Origin: Apostichopus japonicus
Lineage: Eukaryota; Echinodermata; Holothuroidea; Aspidochirotida; Stichopodidae
DNA length: 64,000 nucleotides
NCBI RefSeq assembly: GCF_037975245.1
Contig: NC_092583.1
Location: 9,896,764-9,960,763, forward strand
Reading direction: 5' to 3'
The translations under genes and the position numbers were made by a program. Positions 24,105 through 35,786 of this stretch are shown here, piece after piece (the first letter of the stretch is position 1; each line of letters opens with the position of its first letter). The notes under the pieces are model-generated. The model saw only the letters and a list, made by a program, of their open reading frames with translations. It did no database searches and was not told the origin of the DNA.

Positions 24105-24305
24105 CTGATTTATATATTTACGAGTGACTCGCTTACCTGTCTCCCCACAACCTTAGCACCGCATTCTATCGTGTCTAGTATGCCCTGGTAATCTTTTAAC
24201 ACTGTGCACCCTCAGTGACCGGTCACATCCGGTCAGTGACCTCCTTCTCATTTTACCATCCAAAGTGTCTACACATGTTTTTCGATTGGGAACGAAGTAA
24301 ATAAG
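24105..24305 (-). repeat. GACAGGTAAG dispersed repeat, copy h, with hairpin
   Basis: TATTTACGAGTGACTCGCTT, ACCTGTCTCCCCACAACC, CCCTGGTAATCTTTTAACAC, then hairpin CAGTGACCGG...CCGGTCAGTG (24213-24238), and TCATTTTACCATCCAAAGTG. It parallels copy e, including the sequence after the hairpin. Confidence 0.7.
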
Positions 24306-25039
24306 ACTATTCAGTCAAGTCACTTCAAATTGATGAACCTCAGCTGTTTTCTAAGGCTTATTTGTCACAACTTTAAAAATACTAGATAGAAAAACAAACT
24401 GGACTAATAGCAAAGTTTTTCAACAATACAATGTACAAGTAGTTTATAGGTTTGTGCCTTTGAAGTCATCCTTCACACTCCATTATGACATTCAGACAGG
24501 TGAGGTTGAGTATTTCATGTACAGAGTAATCTGTTCACAGCAGGACGTATTCTTCCTAACTGGTACTCAAACTTACTAATATTGGTAGGGTTAGGGGTTC
24601 AAACTGAAATATGAGGGTTTTTTTTTAAAGTGACATACGGTAATCCCCAGGCATGCCACAGTACTACCTCAGACTTACCCCATGCAGAGGGTATAAACTA
24701 GTGGTTCAGTTTGTGAGACTATTTGTGAGTTTGAAAGTCATTGTACAAAAACATATATAATAAAAACAAGCACTGTTTTGAAAATATCTGAAAATTTCAC
24801 CTCTTACCTAAAATTTGTTTGCCATTATTCTACATATTTCATGCATAACCTACAACCTGAAAAAGCTTTGTGACGAAATTTTGATCTCTCGCCATATCTA
24901 CAGTGTAGGCCTGTACTTACTAGCATGAAAGTGTATTCTGATTGTTGGCAATTTGTTGCAGGGCAGGCCATGCATAAAACTGCAGACCCCAATTTGTGTT
25001 CAATTCCATACACTATTGCATCACCATATACTCCAAGCA

Positions 25040-25385
25040 TATAAATATATATATATATATATATATGTTGATACTAGTTGAGACTAGTGGAACACTAGAA
25101 GTTGTAACTCGGAGTTTCACACGTTTTAGCGATCATCAGACAACTCTATGTTGTCTGATATCCCAGGAAAATTCAGTGATGCACATGAAAAAACAAAGTA
25201 TCTCAGGAGAATTTTGAGGATCAAAACCCGTTCTAAATGCCACCATTTTGCATGTAGGCACCATCAGGATTTGAAAATTTTTCAAAATGGGAGGGGGACA
25301 CCCCCTCCCCTTATACCCCTCCCCCCAGGACGCGGATCACTGTCACAAATTACCCGGCTCTAAAAATGGTCTGGTGACAACCCTG
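25040..25385 (-). repeat. Dispersed repeat with hammerhead-like core on the minus strand
   Basis: Follows an (AT)n run. On the minus strand CTGATGA (25139-25133) and GAAAC (25118-25114) are separated by 14 bases, the order of the conserved core of a hammerhead ribozyme, though the intervening stem is weak. Next to it lies a 10-bp hairpin ATCAGACAAC-TCTAT-GTTGTCTGAT. The C-rich part at 25298-25330 belongs to a GC-rich dispersed repeat. Similar motifs occur near Penelope-like retroelements, which is knowledge of the family and not proof here. Confidence 0.45.
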
Positions 25386-25387
25386 AT

Positions 25388-25462
25388 ACATATATATATA
25401 TAAATATATATATATAAATATACAATTGATATATATATATATATTTATATATATATATATAA
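25388..25462. repeat. (AT)n microsatellite
   Basis: Alternating A/T with AAATAT interruptions. Confidence 0.9.
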
Positions 25463-25469
25463 ATACAGC

Positions 25470-26810
25470 AAAGAATAGGTACCTGCAAATATTACAAAAC
25501 ACCCACCAAACCACCACACTGAAATATGTATTCCTTAACCCCTTTTATATTTTTATTATTTTTTTTTTTAAAGGTTTGCACATGACACAAAGTTTGACAA
25601 TATTACAATTGGTTTGTGGGTGCACAAAATTGACTTGAACTAAACAAAATTAAATAACAACTTTGTTAGAAATAGCCAGATGGTTTTAACCAGACCTATA
25701 GATTTCTCAACACTGGGGACTATATATATGAGTGAATTCTACATGAACAAGAACAATTTTAAGGCCATATACAGCCTCAAAAGTGTGACTGCAGGCAGAA
25801 TGTTAGTCTCAATATGTCGTCATAGTTTGACAATAAAATACAGCAATGATTACATAGCTTATTCCAGTTTTTCAAGACGATCAGCATTAAAATATGATTA
25901 ATCACACTCAGGTACCAGTACAGTATAAGCTCCTTTTAGGACTTAACCTACAATGATAACGTCATCTCCTCTGTGTAAGCCTATATATGTTAATTTTAAT
26001 CCATGGTTTTATAAATTCCAATATTACAATCAAACAAAACATTAACACTTAACTTCATATGAAGGTGAGAGTATCGTTGGGTGCACGTTCCACGTCATTT
26101 GCCCTAGACAAAACTGTAAAACATTTGTTAAAATGTTCTTTGAGGCCATTTTAAGTATCATGTTTTCCCATTGCATTATATGTGACGTTGCTTCTGAGGA
26201 AAAGGCCTAAATGACCTTATTGTCTTTGTGCTAGGCTAAGCAGGCCAGCCACTTTAATTGATGAACCCTCAGATATTTTCATTGTCATTTCTCAAAGATT
26301 CAAAGTGGTATAGATTTACAAACTGGACTGATAGCAGAGCTAATTTTAACAGTTTACAACAGATCAAAATTTCCTGCAGCCTAGAAGCCATCCTTTTAAG
26401 GCCTTTTTTGGATTCAATCTTGATTCACATTCAATAGTTTCAAATCTTTGCAGAAGTGTATGAAATCGGAAGTTTTTGGATTCACTTGGATTCACATTTT
26501 TGGATGTACTTGATTCAACGTCTTCAGAAGTGACTGGAATCTTTACTAATACTCTTTGAAAGGTCATCTTTTGACTAAAATCTTGCTATTGAATTAACAT
26601 AAATGTTGCTATCTATAGTTAAAGCCATGTCATAATTCCAATTGCACATGACAAACATGACAGGAAGGGTGGGAGGGGAGGTTGGTAAAATAACAAACTA
26701 TCCATTTTCTTTCAGGAGATGTTACAAGGATCATAAAATCTGTCTTTTAATAACCGTCTACAAGTAAAACAAACCTAAGGTCTCTTGCATCATTGATGGT
26801 AAAACAGACT
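25470..26810. other. No gene supported
   Basis: AT-rich. 26395-26530 contains several TTGGATTCA / TTGATTCA blocks, a degenerate local repeat. No recognisable coding sequence. Confidence 0.5.
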
Positions 26811-26817
26811 CAGTTCA

Positions 26818-26908
26818 AATCTACTAAGCTTGCGGCTTTGATAAGCCAATGAGGCTTCTTCGCGAGTTCCTGCTTGCAGGAGGATCTAATAATGCATACA
26901 TACAATAC
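26818..26908 (+). mobile_element. tRNA-SINE 3' region, 5'-truncated copy
   Basis: GGCTTTGATAAGCCAATGAG and TCCTGCTTGCAGGAGGATCT are identical or nearly so to 20723-20777, followed by a CATACATA tail. The tRNA-like head is absent, as expected for truncated reverse transcription. Confidence 0.8.
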
Positions 26909-26969
26909 ATCTAATAAATTTATACCCAAATTTTCTTTCCAATAACACAAATTTCGTGACTCTCCCTCC

Positions 26970-27146
26970 CTTTGTATTTTCAAGAGACAACTGAAAACAT
27001 TTCTGTTTGAATCCTAGTTTTTTTGTTTTTTGTTTTTCTCTTGTTTTTCCTTGGTTTCCTTTGTCTCTATCCTAATGTGTAAAGCGCTTTGAAACGCTGT
27101 ATTAAGCGCTATATAAGTGAAATTTATTATTATTATTATTATTAAT
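26970..27146 (+). mobile_element. LINE 3' end: last residues of ORF2, 3' UTR and (ATT)n tail
   Basis: Reading 26970-27017 gives LCIFKRQLKTFLFES and a stop, the usual closing motif (FKRxLKTxLF) of ORF2 in CR1/RTE-like LINEs. The 3' UTR has GTAAAGCGCTTTGAAACG and AGCGCTATATAAGTG, then (ATT)n. The rest of the LINE is missing, so this is a 5'-truncated dead copy. Confidence 0.7.
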
Positions 27147-27149
27147 AAA

Positions 27150-28090
27150 TGTATCTTTCAGAGATCGGCTGATAATTTGGTTGGCTGTCTTTGAGCATGA
27201 ACATACAATCATTGTGCCTGGAAACATTACTCCCATCAACAGTGAAGGAAAATTATGTTTCGTTGATGCTCCCTCCTCTACTCAAGCTTGTAACATTTTT
27301 TTTTTTGTTCTTACTCTGTATTTAACTAGCAAATCCATGCAAGCACTTGTGCAGACAATTATATTTATTAACTGATCCTGTGAGGCGTTGCTATGACATT
27401 ATATCATAGAGTACATTAGATGAATCGTGATGACGGGGGACAAATGAATGGTTTATTGAACTGCGTTCATGATTGTTATGTAAATTATGAACCATCAAAT
27501 TAATCACAAAATGTTATCTTTGGTTGATTGCATTCTTATTACAGGTAACTTTCATCTCTGATGTATGTATACACCGGCAGCTTTACGATTCGTTTACTCT
27601 CTCTATCAAACTGCGGTGGACTTAGCTGTTTAAACAAAATCTGGATGGGTCTTTAAATTGAGCACGACAGACTGGAAAACTCTCGACAGACCTGAGCTAG
27701 CCGGCGCTTCCTACTAAAGTTTTATTCATCTGCCCAACGAACAAAGCCGGAACATATTCTACTTGCATCATAAATGACACTTTAAAACTTTGAACTTTGA
27801 ACACAAAAAATGATTTGAACAACAAATCTGATACAAGATAGCCTCTTGTGATAATGAGAGATAAAACTCTAACAGGTGGGTAAACTTTAAAGGTCAAACA
27901 AGAAATACTGGCAAAGTTAACTGTACTGCTTGATAACGGAAAGAAAATAGCATCACATAGACTACTTGTACAGTATGAATATAGTAGGCTGTGATAGTAC
28001 ATTACATATAGTACTACTATATATATAGCAACTTTGCAAACTTAATTTTCAACAATAGTTTTGCCCTGCAGATGTTGCCAGATAAATCAG
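27150..28090. other. No gene supported
   Basis: AT-rich. The frame at 27697-28002 (minus) shows no domain. (TATA)n-like AT stretches at about 28015-28030. Confidence 0.5.
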
Positions 28091-28124
28091 AAAGATACAA
28101 GAAACAAGAGCCCAAGGGCACTGT

Positions 28125-30720
28125 GGTTCCTTGCTTGGGGTATATGACAATACACATAATATTATCAAGCAAGATTGGGCTCAAATAGTCCAAGTAATTG
28201 TGGTCCTACATGTACGCATAAAGTAACCAACACTATGGCCAACACTTTTGTGATCACAAAATGTGATCGGATTTTTGATCAAAAGGCACTTTTGAGATCT
28301 AAATATGGCGTCGAAAATGTAAGAAGTATAAGGTCACCTACAAGCGGGTCAACAGATATGATAACATTGGTGACCACAGATGACATGACCTTTAAGTATG
28401 AAAATGTTCCACCACCCCATTCACAACTTGTCCCAAATTATCAACCGTGTCACACCTTTGCATTGGGATTTAATTGTATTAAATGTCTAAAAATTAACTT
28501 TGAACTTGTATACATAACTTCACACACAAGGGTCACCCGTAGCCTAGGTCAACCAATTGACATTTTTGATCAGTGAGACCTAAACGGAGCATCAAAACTG
28601 TAAAAATTCAAACATGTTTTCTTTGCCCATTTTCTCCCCCCAAAAAACTAGTTTTTTAACATTAGCTGACCTTTGGTGACCTTGGACCACATGACCGCTA
28701 AGTTTGAAAATATTCCCCTATACCATTCGCAACTTGTCCAAAAAAATCAACCTTGTCACACCTTGGCACTGGGAGTTATTGCATGAAATGTCTGAAAATT
28801 AACTTTGACCTCCTATAACTTCACACACAAAGCTCATCCAGGGGTCAACCTATTGACATTTATGATCAGAAGTTACCTTTAACATCTGAAAATAGCATCG
28901 AAACTGTAAAAATCCCCAAAACACGAAAAGGTCACCAGAGGTCAAATTGAGGTCAAGGGTCACCCAGATGTGGGTGGACAATTGGATTACGTAGAAGCAA
29001 CTCCCAACCCTAACTGACAATTCGTTCTCAAGTTATCGCAAAAATACTAGTTTTTTATCATTAATTGACCTTTGGTGACCTTGGATCACATGACCGTTAA
29101 GTTTGAAAATATTACCCTATACTATTTGCAACTACTCCAAAAATATCAACCGTGTCACACCTTAGAACTGGGAGTTATTGCATTAAATGTCTGAAAATTA
29201 ACTTTGACCTCGTATAACTTCGCACACAAAGGTCACACGGGGGTCAACCCATTGACATTTATGATCAGAAGGTACCTTTAACATCTGAAAATAGCATCGA
29301 AACTGTAAAAATCCACAAAACACAAAAAGGTCACCAGAGGTCACCAGAGGTCAAATTGAGGTCAAGGGTCACCCAGAAGCGGGTGGACAATTGGATTACA
29401 TTGAAGCAACTCCCAACCCTAACGGACAATTTTTTCTCAAGTTATCGCAAAAATACTAGTTTTTTATCATTAATTGACCTTTGGTGACCTCGGATCACAT
29501 GACCGTTAAGTTTGAAAATATTTCCCTATACCATTTGCAACTTGTCCCAAAATATCAACCGTGTAATACCTTGGCACTGGGAGTTATTACACTAAAAGTC
29601 TGAAAATTAACTTTGACCTCATATAACTTAACATACAAAGGTCACCTTGGGTCAACTTATTGACATTTTTGATCGGTGAGACCTAAATAGAGCATCAAAC
29701 TATACAAATTCAAACATTTTTTCTTTGCCCATTTTCTCCTCCCAAAATACTAGTTTTTTTAACATTAATTGACCTTTGGTGACCTCGGATCACATGACCG
29801 TTAAGTTTGAAAATATTACCCTATACCATTTGCAACTTGTCCAAAAATATCAACCACGTCACACCTTGGAACTGGGAGTTATTGCATTAAATGTCTGAAA
29901 ATTAACTTTGACCTTGTATAACTTCGCACACGAAGGTCACACGGGTGTCAACCCATTGACATTTTTGATCGGAAGGTACCTTTGGTATCCAAATCTAGCA
30001 TCAAAACCAAACATTTTCTTTTTTGCTCGTTTCCTCCCAAAATAAGCACATTTTTTCTAATGTGACCTTTGACCTTTTGACCTTGGTTTCAAATGTAGTT
30101 TAATCTCCTGATTCCAAAAAACAAAACGACAAGTCTGTACAACCATCCTAACTCCGACCGAAAAACTTTGACCCCATATAACTTCGCACATAAAGGTCAC
30201 ACGGGGTCAACCTATTGACATTTATGTTCAGAAGGTACCTTTGACATCTGAAAATAGCATCAAAACTGTAAAAATCCCCAAAAACACGTAAAGGTCACCA
30301 AAGGTCAAATTGAGGTCAAGGGTCACCCAGGTGCGGGTCGACAATTGGATTACATTGAAGCAACTCCCAACCCTAACGGACATTTCGTTCTCAAGTTATC
30401 GCAAAAATACTAGTTTTTTATCATTAATTGACCTTTGCTGACCTCGGATCACATGACCGTTAAGTTTGAAAATGCTCCCCTAACCAGTTCACAACTTGTC
30501 CCAAAATATCAATCTTGTCGCACATTGGCACTGGGAGTTATTGCAGTTTTAATATTTTCGGTTTTTGGACCATAACTGACCTTTGGTGACCTTTGTGGGC
30601 ACCAGAAACAATAGGGCACACCTTCTCCATATGGTGGATCTATAGTCCAAGTTTGGCCTCAATCCAACATTCCCTTATTGAGATAGAGCGTACCCAAGCA
30701 AGTGTCACAGACACACACAC

Positions 30721-30754
<34 letters not shown>

Positions 30755-30797
30755 GCCAACCTGACTGCATAGGTTCCTTTTGCTAAAGCAAGGAACC
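28125..30797 (+). repeat. 2.7-kb TGACCT array element with inverted ends
   Basis: The segment is bounded by GGTTCCTTGCTT (28125-28136) and its exact inverse AAGCAAGGAACC (30786-30797); the right end also folds as a hairpin with GGTTCCTT at 30772-30779. Inside, related blocks of about 300-660 bases recur, each with TTGACCTTTGGTGACCT, GTTAAGTTTGAAAATAT, ACTGGGAGTTATTGCA and AACTTTGACCTC. Six blocks hold TGACCT-N4-TGACCT, and three hold AGGTCA-AATTG-AGGTCA-A-GGGTCA. A (CA)n/(CATA)n run lies near the right end (30710-30754). The 133-codon frame at 28175-28576 is part of the repeat. Confidence 0.75.
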
Positions 30798-30799
30798 AA

Positions 30800-32590
30800 A
30801 AACACAAATGCATTGAAAATACAATGGATGCTTGCACTTAAAGAGTTGTAGGGTCCACAGATGTGGATGTGGGTTGTATTGGGGGAAAGGGATGGGGGGG
30901 AGGTAGGTATGTGAGAGGTAAGAGATAAGGTGGGTGAAAGATGGGATCAAAGAAGGAAAAAGATCAATATCTCGGTTGGCTCAGATCTGATCAGAGTTAA
31001 AATCTCACATGATAACTTCCCCAAAAATTATTACATCCTATTTTATGGAAGGAACCAATTTTTAATCCTACCAACCATTATAGAACTTTTTAATTCCATT
31101 TAAATCATTAAATAGTAATAATGACTTCTTCTTTTGTCTTGCTGTAAAAACGTGGCACGTTCAAGTTTCTGTATTATCATCAAGTACAGTATCATGTAAG
31201 TAGCCTTTCTAGCTGGTTTCTTGTAAAGAAGCGTGTTTTACGCTCCAGTAATTTTTGGAACAGCTCTCACGGCAGCCTAATTTCTACGTCGCTTCATACT
31301 CATGTTTCACTGGAGACATTAACAGCTAGCGGTTAATCAATCTCATTTTTTATCAAAAATTCTTGGAAATCCATCTCAATTATCACATAGCTGGACGACA
31401 ACAAAGAAAAGCTGGGCAACGGAACAAAATCTGAGAAACCATTAAAAAATTTACCAAAAGTACTTTCCTTTATCATTACGATAAACTACCAAACATCAAA
31501 GAGATGAACAACAGGGAGAATGAAGGCATTTACCACTTATGAGCGAAGAAAGACCGCTTTGAAAGTTAGCTTCATAGTATTTTGCACAAGAGGCATTAAC
31601 AGCTCTAGCTAATAGCTATGACTCAATTTCCTTTTATCAACATGTTTATAGCAAATCATTCTCAATATCGCATAGCTGAAAAGCAAAAGCTATTGCATGA
31701 GAACAAAATAATGTGAAAGTCCCATTAAAAACATTATCGAAAATATGTGGGGGTTTATCATCGATATAAGTTACTTAAATATCCGAGGGGGGATGGGGGG
31801 GGGGAGAATAGTAGGGCGATGGCATTGACCCATGTAGAGTTAAGCAAGACGGCTTTGAAAAGCAAGCTAGGCTGTGCATTATTCATTTATTCCTCATCCT
31901 GGAGCAGTCCATTGCTATTTCATCCGATTTGTTTCCATGTTGGTGTCAGATCACAAATTAGACTGGCAGGTAATTTTGATGCCCGTAATGTGCCACGACT
32001 CGCTACTCAGCTTAATTCGGACCTGCACTAAGAACATTTTAATGTGTCAAATCAACCTGTTTGTAAAAAGTTCTGTCAGCTAAAAACAAGTTACAGCATG
32101 GCATTGATTTCAATATTCTTCCATGACCTCAGTATACTGCCCCCAAATGTGCTAGAACAATCCTATAGTTACAAAAATTGCTCTGCACAGGGGACAGTAA
32201 CTTTACAAGTAATTGTTGTTAAACAACATATACAGTTTGTGTTTATTAAGCACACAGATGCAAGAATGTTTCCAGACAATGGGTAAGGGACTATAAGCCA
32301 ATCAGATCACTGGGGGGGGGGGGGGGGGGAATATGGAAAAGCATGTTGACTATTTTATTATCATGAAAATCTCTGCAATGGAAATGTTGTTAACTCTTTA
32401 CCTTGCTGGTTGATTGTTATGATATATTTGTTTTAAAACAAATGCAATCAACTGTAGGATTGGAAACAATTTTGTTTCTTTAGAGAAGAAGTTAAGGGGT
32501 TTTTTTTGTTTTTTTGTTCAGGAAAGATGTTCATTCAAAAATGTGGTTTGTTATGTTTTGCAAAGGCCTAGTTGTGAGTGTGTATACTTT
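30800..32590. other. No gene supported; poly-G runs
   Basis: AT-rich with G-rich patches at 30878-30902 and 31783-31806 and a G homopolymer of about 18 at 32312-32329. Overlapping frames at 31747-32286 lack motifs. Confidence 0.5.
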
Positions 32591-32599
32591 GGGTTTGTT

Positions 32600-32720
32600 T
32601 CTCAAAAACAAAAGTTTCTTCCCTCCCCCCCCCCCCCCACTCCAAGCAATTTGCAAATTTTGAATCCCTGGCAAAAACATCGCATCCCAGACTCAAAATC
32701 CTGCATTTGTAACAATGCTG
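32600..32720 (+). repeat. Dispersed repeat, partner of 33845-33970
   Basis: Shares AAGCAATxTGxAxATTTTG, AATCCCTGGCAAAAACATCG / CATCCTTGGCTCAAAAACAT and TGxAACAATGCTG with 33845-33970. Preceded by a C homopolymer run. Non-coding. Confidence 0.5.
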
Positions 32721-32849
32721 TTTGTTTATTCCATTTTTGCAGCCTGCCTGGAGTTTACAAATGTGCTGGTTGTGCTTACATATTACTGAATACTGATGTA
32801 TCCATCAGAAGAAAATCAGGTCAATTCCCTCCAGCACAAAATGACTAAT

Positions 32850-33715
32850 ATGAAGTGTTAAATTTGATTGCACTTAATGTTCAAAGAGAGACATATCTAA
32901 AGAGCCTCAGAGTTAAGGTCTTGACGTAGTTAAAAACTTTAATATTGTTTTCATAAGCATTTAATGAATTTCAATTTTGGAGAACATATAGGCAACATAT
33001 TTTTTGTTGGATACAGTACATGCAGGGTGGGCATGTCATAAATAACAGCTTGATTATATCACAAACTCACCTCAAAAATGGCCAGCAGAATTAGTCCACT
33101 CTGATTATTTACAAGTGATTAAAAAAAAACTTTGGATTCTTGTAGCTAAAAACCTACTGATGTGGAAAATGATATGGCCACTGTAAGGTGCCATGAATGC
33201 ATGGTCAACGTGTCAGCTATTTATTCACTGAGTACTGTGTCCACGCACTGAAAACTTGTGCTTTGAGACTAAAACACAAATTCAGTGTGTAAAATTATAC
33301 ATGTCATGCAACTGTAATAACTGTTTGACAAAATGTGTTTAAGGTGTACTGTAGCAGCAAACTGCTTGTGACACTTTATTGCAGTCCTGAGTGACCAGTA
33401 TTCCATTTTCTAGCATATCTGATAGTAACACTAATGACCTTAAGCAAATTAATACTGTGTGTTACAGAAAGCTGCTTTAAAAATTCTTTTTAAATTGAAC
33501 TAAAGTATCTACAGACTGTGTGTTCTTTTCCATGGTTTGTGTCCACACATTGAGGGCTACATGTGTATATATATAGCAAGCTAACAATTGTATCACACTA
33601 CAATGTCAAATAAACAACAAGGTTAAATAAAGGTGAGGATATAGCTATATAGGGGCAGGCATCTGCCATGATGGAATCATGGACCTTCTACTATGACCCA
33701 TTTCCTTGGGTGATG
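32850..33715. other. No feature recognised
   Basis: AT-rich with one short block at about 33390-33420 (GAGTGACCAGTATTCC...TTTCTAGCATAT) that recurs better preserved at 52360 and 63030. Confidence 0.5.
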
Positions 33716-33844
33716 ATGGGTGACCATGTGTCCACATGGGACTTATAAGGTCACTCGGGTTGTGTGTGAACAGATGCACGATCATAATTCTCTCTCGTGC
33801 TCTTCACTGAAGGTCAGAGACTGCACCAGATTACACTTTTGCCA

Positions 33845-33970
33845 CAAAAAAAAAATTTGCATCCTTCCGCCCATGACGGATGCAAGCAATCTGAAGATTT
33901 TGCATCCTTGGCTCAAAAACATTGCGTCCTGAATCGTGCATTCGGAACAATGCTGATGACGTATAATGTG
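33845..33970 (+). repeat. Dispersed repeat, partner of 32600-32720
   Basis: GCAAGCAATCTGAAGATTTTG, CATCCTTGGCTCAAAAACAT and GGAACAATGCTG match 32600-32720 in order. The frames here on both strands are incidental. Confidence 0.5.
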
Positions 33971-34419
33971 AAGTGCTGTACCAGCTGATATGGTATATAT
34001 ACAGTGTGGCAAACCATGATATGCAAAATATGACAGATACCTATTAGTTACCTTCACCTAGTATGAACTCCTAACTGAGGTGGTAAAACTGAAGAATTTT
34101 ACCGCACTAGCCTGTAATAAACAGTAGCATCAAATAAACCAGAAAGCCAGTTGGCTTTGTGATTCCTTGCCATATAAGTTGCTCAAAATTCCACATATGT
34201 GACTTTTGTAGTGAGTTAAATTTGTCTGATAAGGGCCACTTGAGTGTTTTTAAAGCACCCAACATAAAGAGTATCAACTATTTGAAGCAGATTTTCATTT
34301 CCTGGATGACTACACAAAAAGTTTAAGATCACTTGAGAGCTATAAATTGGGCCCATTCACTAAACTGAACTGAATTTGACCAAACTATGTTCACCAAAAA
34401 AAAATCATAGCAAGGCAGA

Positions 34420-34900
34420 ACTCACTGGATCCACATACCTAGTGTGAAGTTCAACAAAGATGCACTTCTTGAGTTATCATGTTTACAAAGTTTACAGACT
34501 ACGACCTCTGTAGACCTCAAATTACTATTGAACTTCACATAAAAAAAATAAGGTTCTTGTACTCGCCAAGCTGGATCCACATACCATGTATGTAGTTAAT
34601 CCACCATGAAAGTTTTTAATTACGTGTTTTCAAGCAAGTGTCACATACACACACCTGCACACACACCCGCCTAAACTAAAAATAAAGCTTTTCTTTTCAG
34701 AAAATGATAGAAAATCCTTGGGGAGGAATATTTTAGCAACTCACAAACTGTACACAAGCTGTACAAGGCCTACAGCACCACACTATCTGGGAGGATTGAC
34801 TGCTGGCAGCCCACCATCCGAACCAGACTGGGTGGAATTTATTGAAAGGTTCAGATTCTGACCTCAAATTACCTTCGACCTCCTGTTAATGGAATATCAA
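34420..34900 (+). repeat. TGACCT-family repeat, degraded
   Basis: Holds TTGAGTTATCATGTTTACAA, CGACCTCTGTAGACCTC, TTCTTGTACTCGCCAAGC and AAGCAAGTGTCACATACAC with (CA)n, the same order seen in 11690-13660 and at the right end of the 28-30.8 kb element (AAGCAAGTGTCACAGACAC). 34858-34885 has one more GACCTCAAATTACCTTCGACC. Confidence 0.6.
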
Positions 34901-34904
34901 ATCT

Positions 34905-35780
34905 ACATACCATATGGCATCCACGTTCTTGACAGTGAAGCTCTCAATGTCAGAAAATTTGCAGGGGGCCACAAGAACATGGTTGGGCCTCTGGCACAAC
35001 TGTCACCATGCCCCCCACATCCCCACCCCCCCCCCATCCCTTCTGAAGCCTTCATAAATCCATGGTAAATCCATGGGCGCATGGAGAATACATTATTCCT
35101 CATCCCATATTTGTCTGTGCCCTCTAATTGATCCTAGGCCCCCAGGACTGTAACTCCACCTAACCCCCATTCTCATCAACACTGGTTAAAAGTACAGTAA
35201 CTAAGTTATAAACTTATGCTCTTGAAGTGTAATTTCAAATGTATGGATCTCCAAACAAACATCTAATTCTGAGAATTCTACAAACACAAATTGTAAAACC
35301 ACCAAACACACACACACACCCACATGTACAGTTAATGTTTTTACCAGAGCAGAGTGCTGACCCCATTTTATGAAGCCTACTACAGGTAACTGTATTTAAG
35401 ATATCCCAAGGACCTTTACCCAACATACCAACTGATTGCACTGACATATGAAATATATAACTTCCTGTAGGCAGGTTCGCCTTCCCCTTTTATCGATGTC
35501 AAAGGCAAAGCAAATCTGTGGTTTATAAGTTAGCTCTTCAATAGTTTTATGTATCTGCTTCACAGCGGATACATATTGATTGAAAGCAGTCAAATTCAAA
35601 AAGAATGAATATTCAACAGGGAAAACGATGCTCCAGAATGGCAAATTGTTTGATGTTCTAAATTATGAACTAAAAGCCTTGACCATGATAGATCTTCTTT
35701 AAAATATTTCAAATAAAGGGTAAATGAAATTTCTAAATCATTAAATCAGAGGAAATCAGAGGCTGTATTTCTTGAGATTC
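34905..35780. other. No gene supported
   Basis: Mixed AT-rich and C-rich (35010-35037) sequence. The minus-strand frames at 34903-35644 show no domain. Confidence 0.5.
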
Positions 35781-35786
35781 AAACTG

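Noticed and set aside
28175-28576. 133-codon open frame
   Set aside because: Lies within the TGACCT array element and is disrupted in its related blocks.
32312-32329. Poly-G runs here and at 10957, 14479 and 46274 as meaningful elements
   Set aside because: Homopolymer runs are common and error-prone in assemblies; only tracts with several separated G runs were reported.
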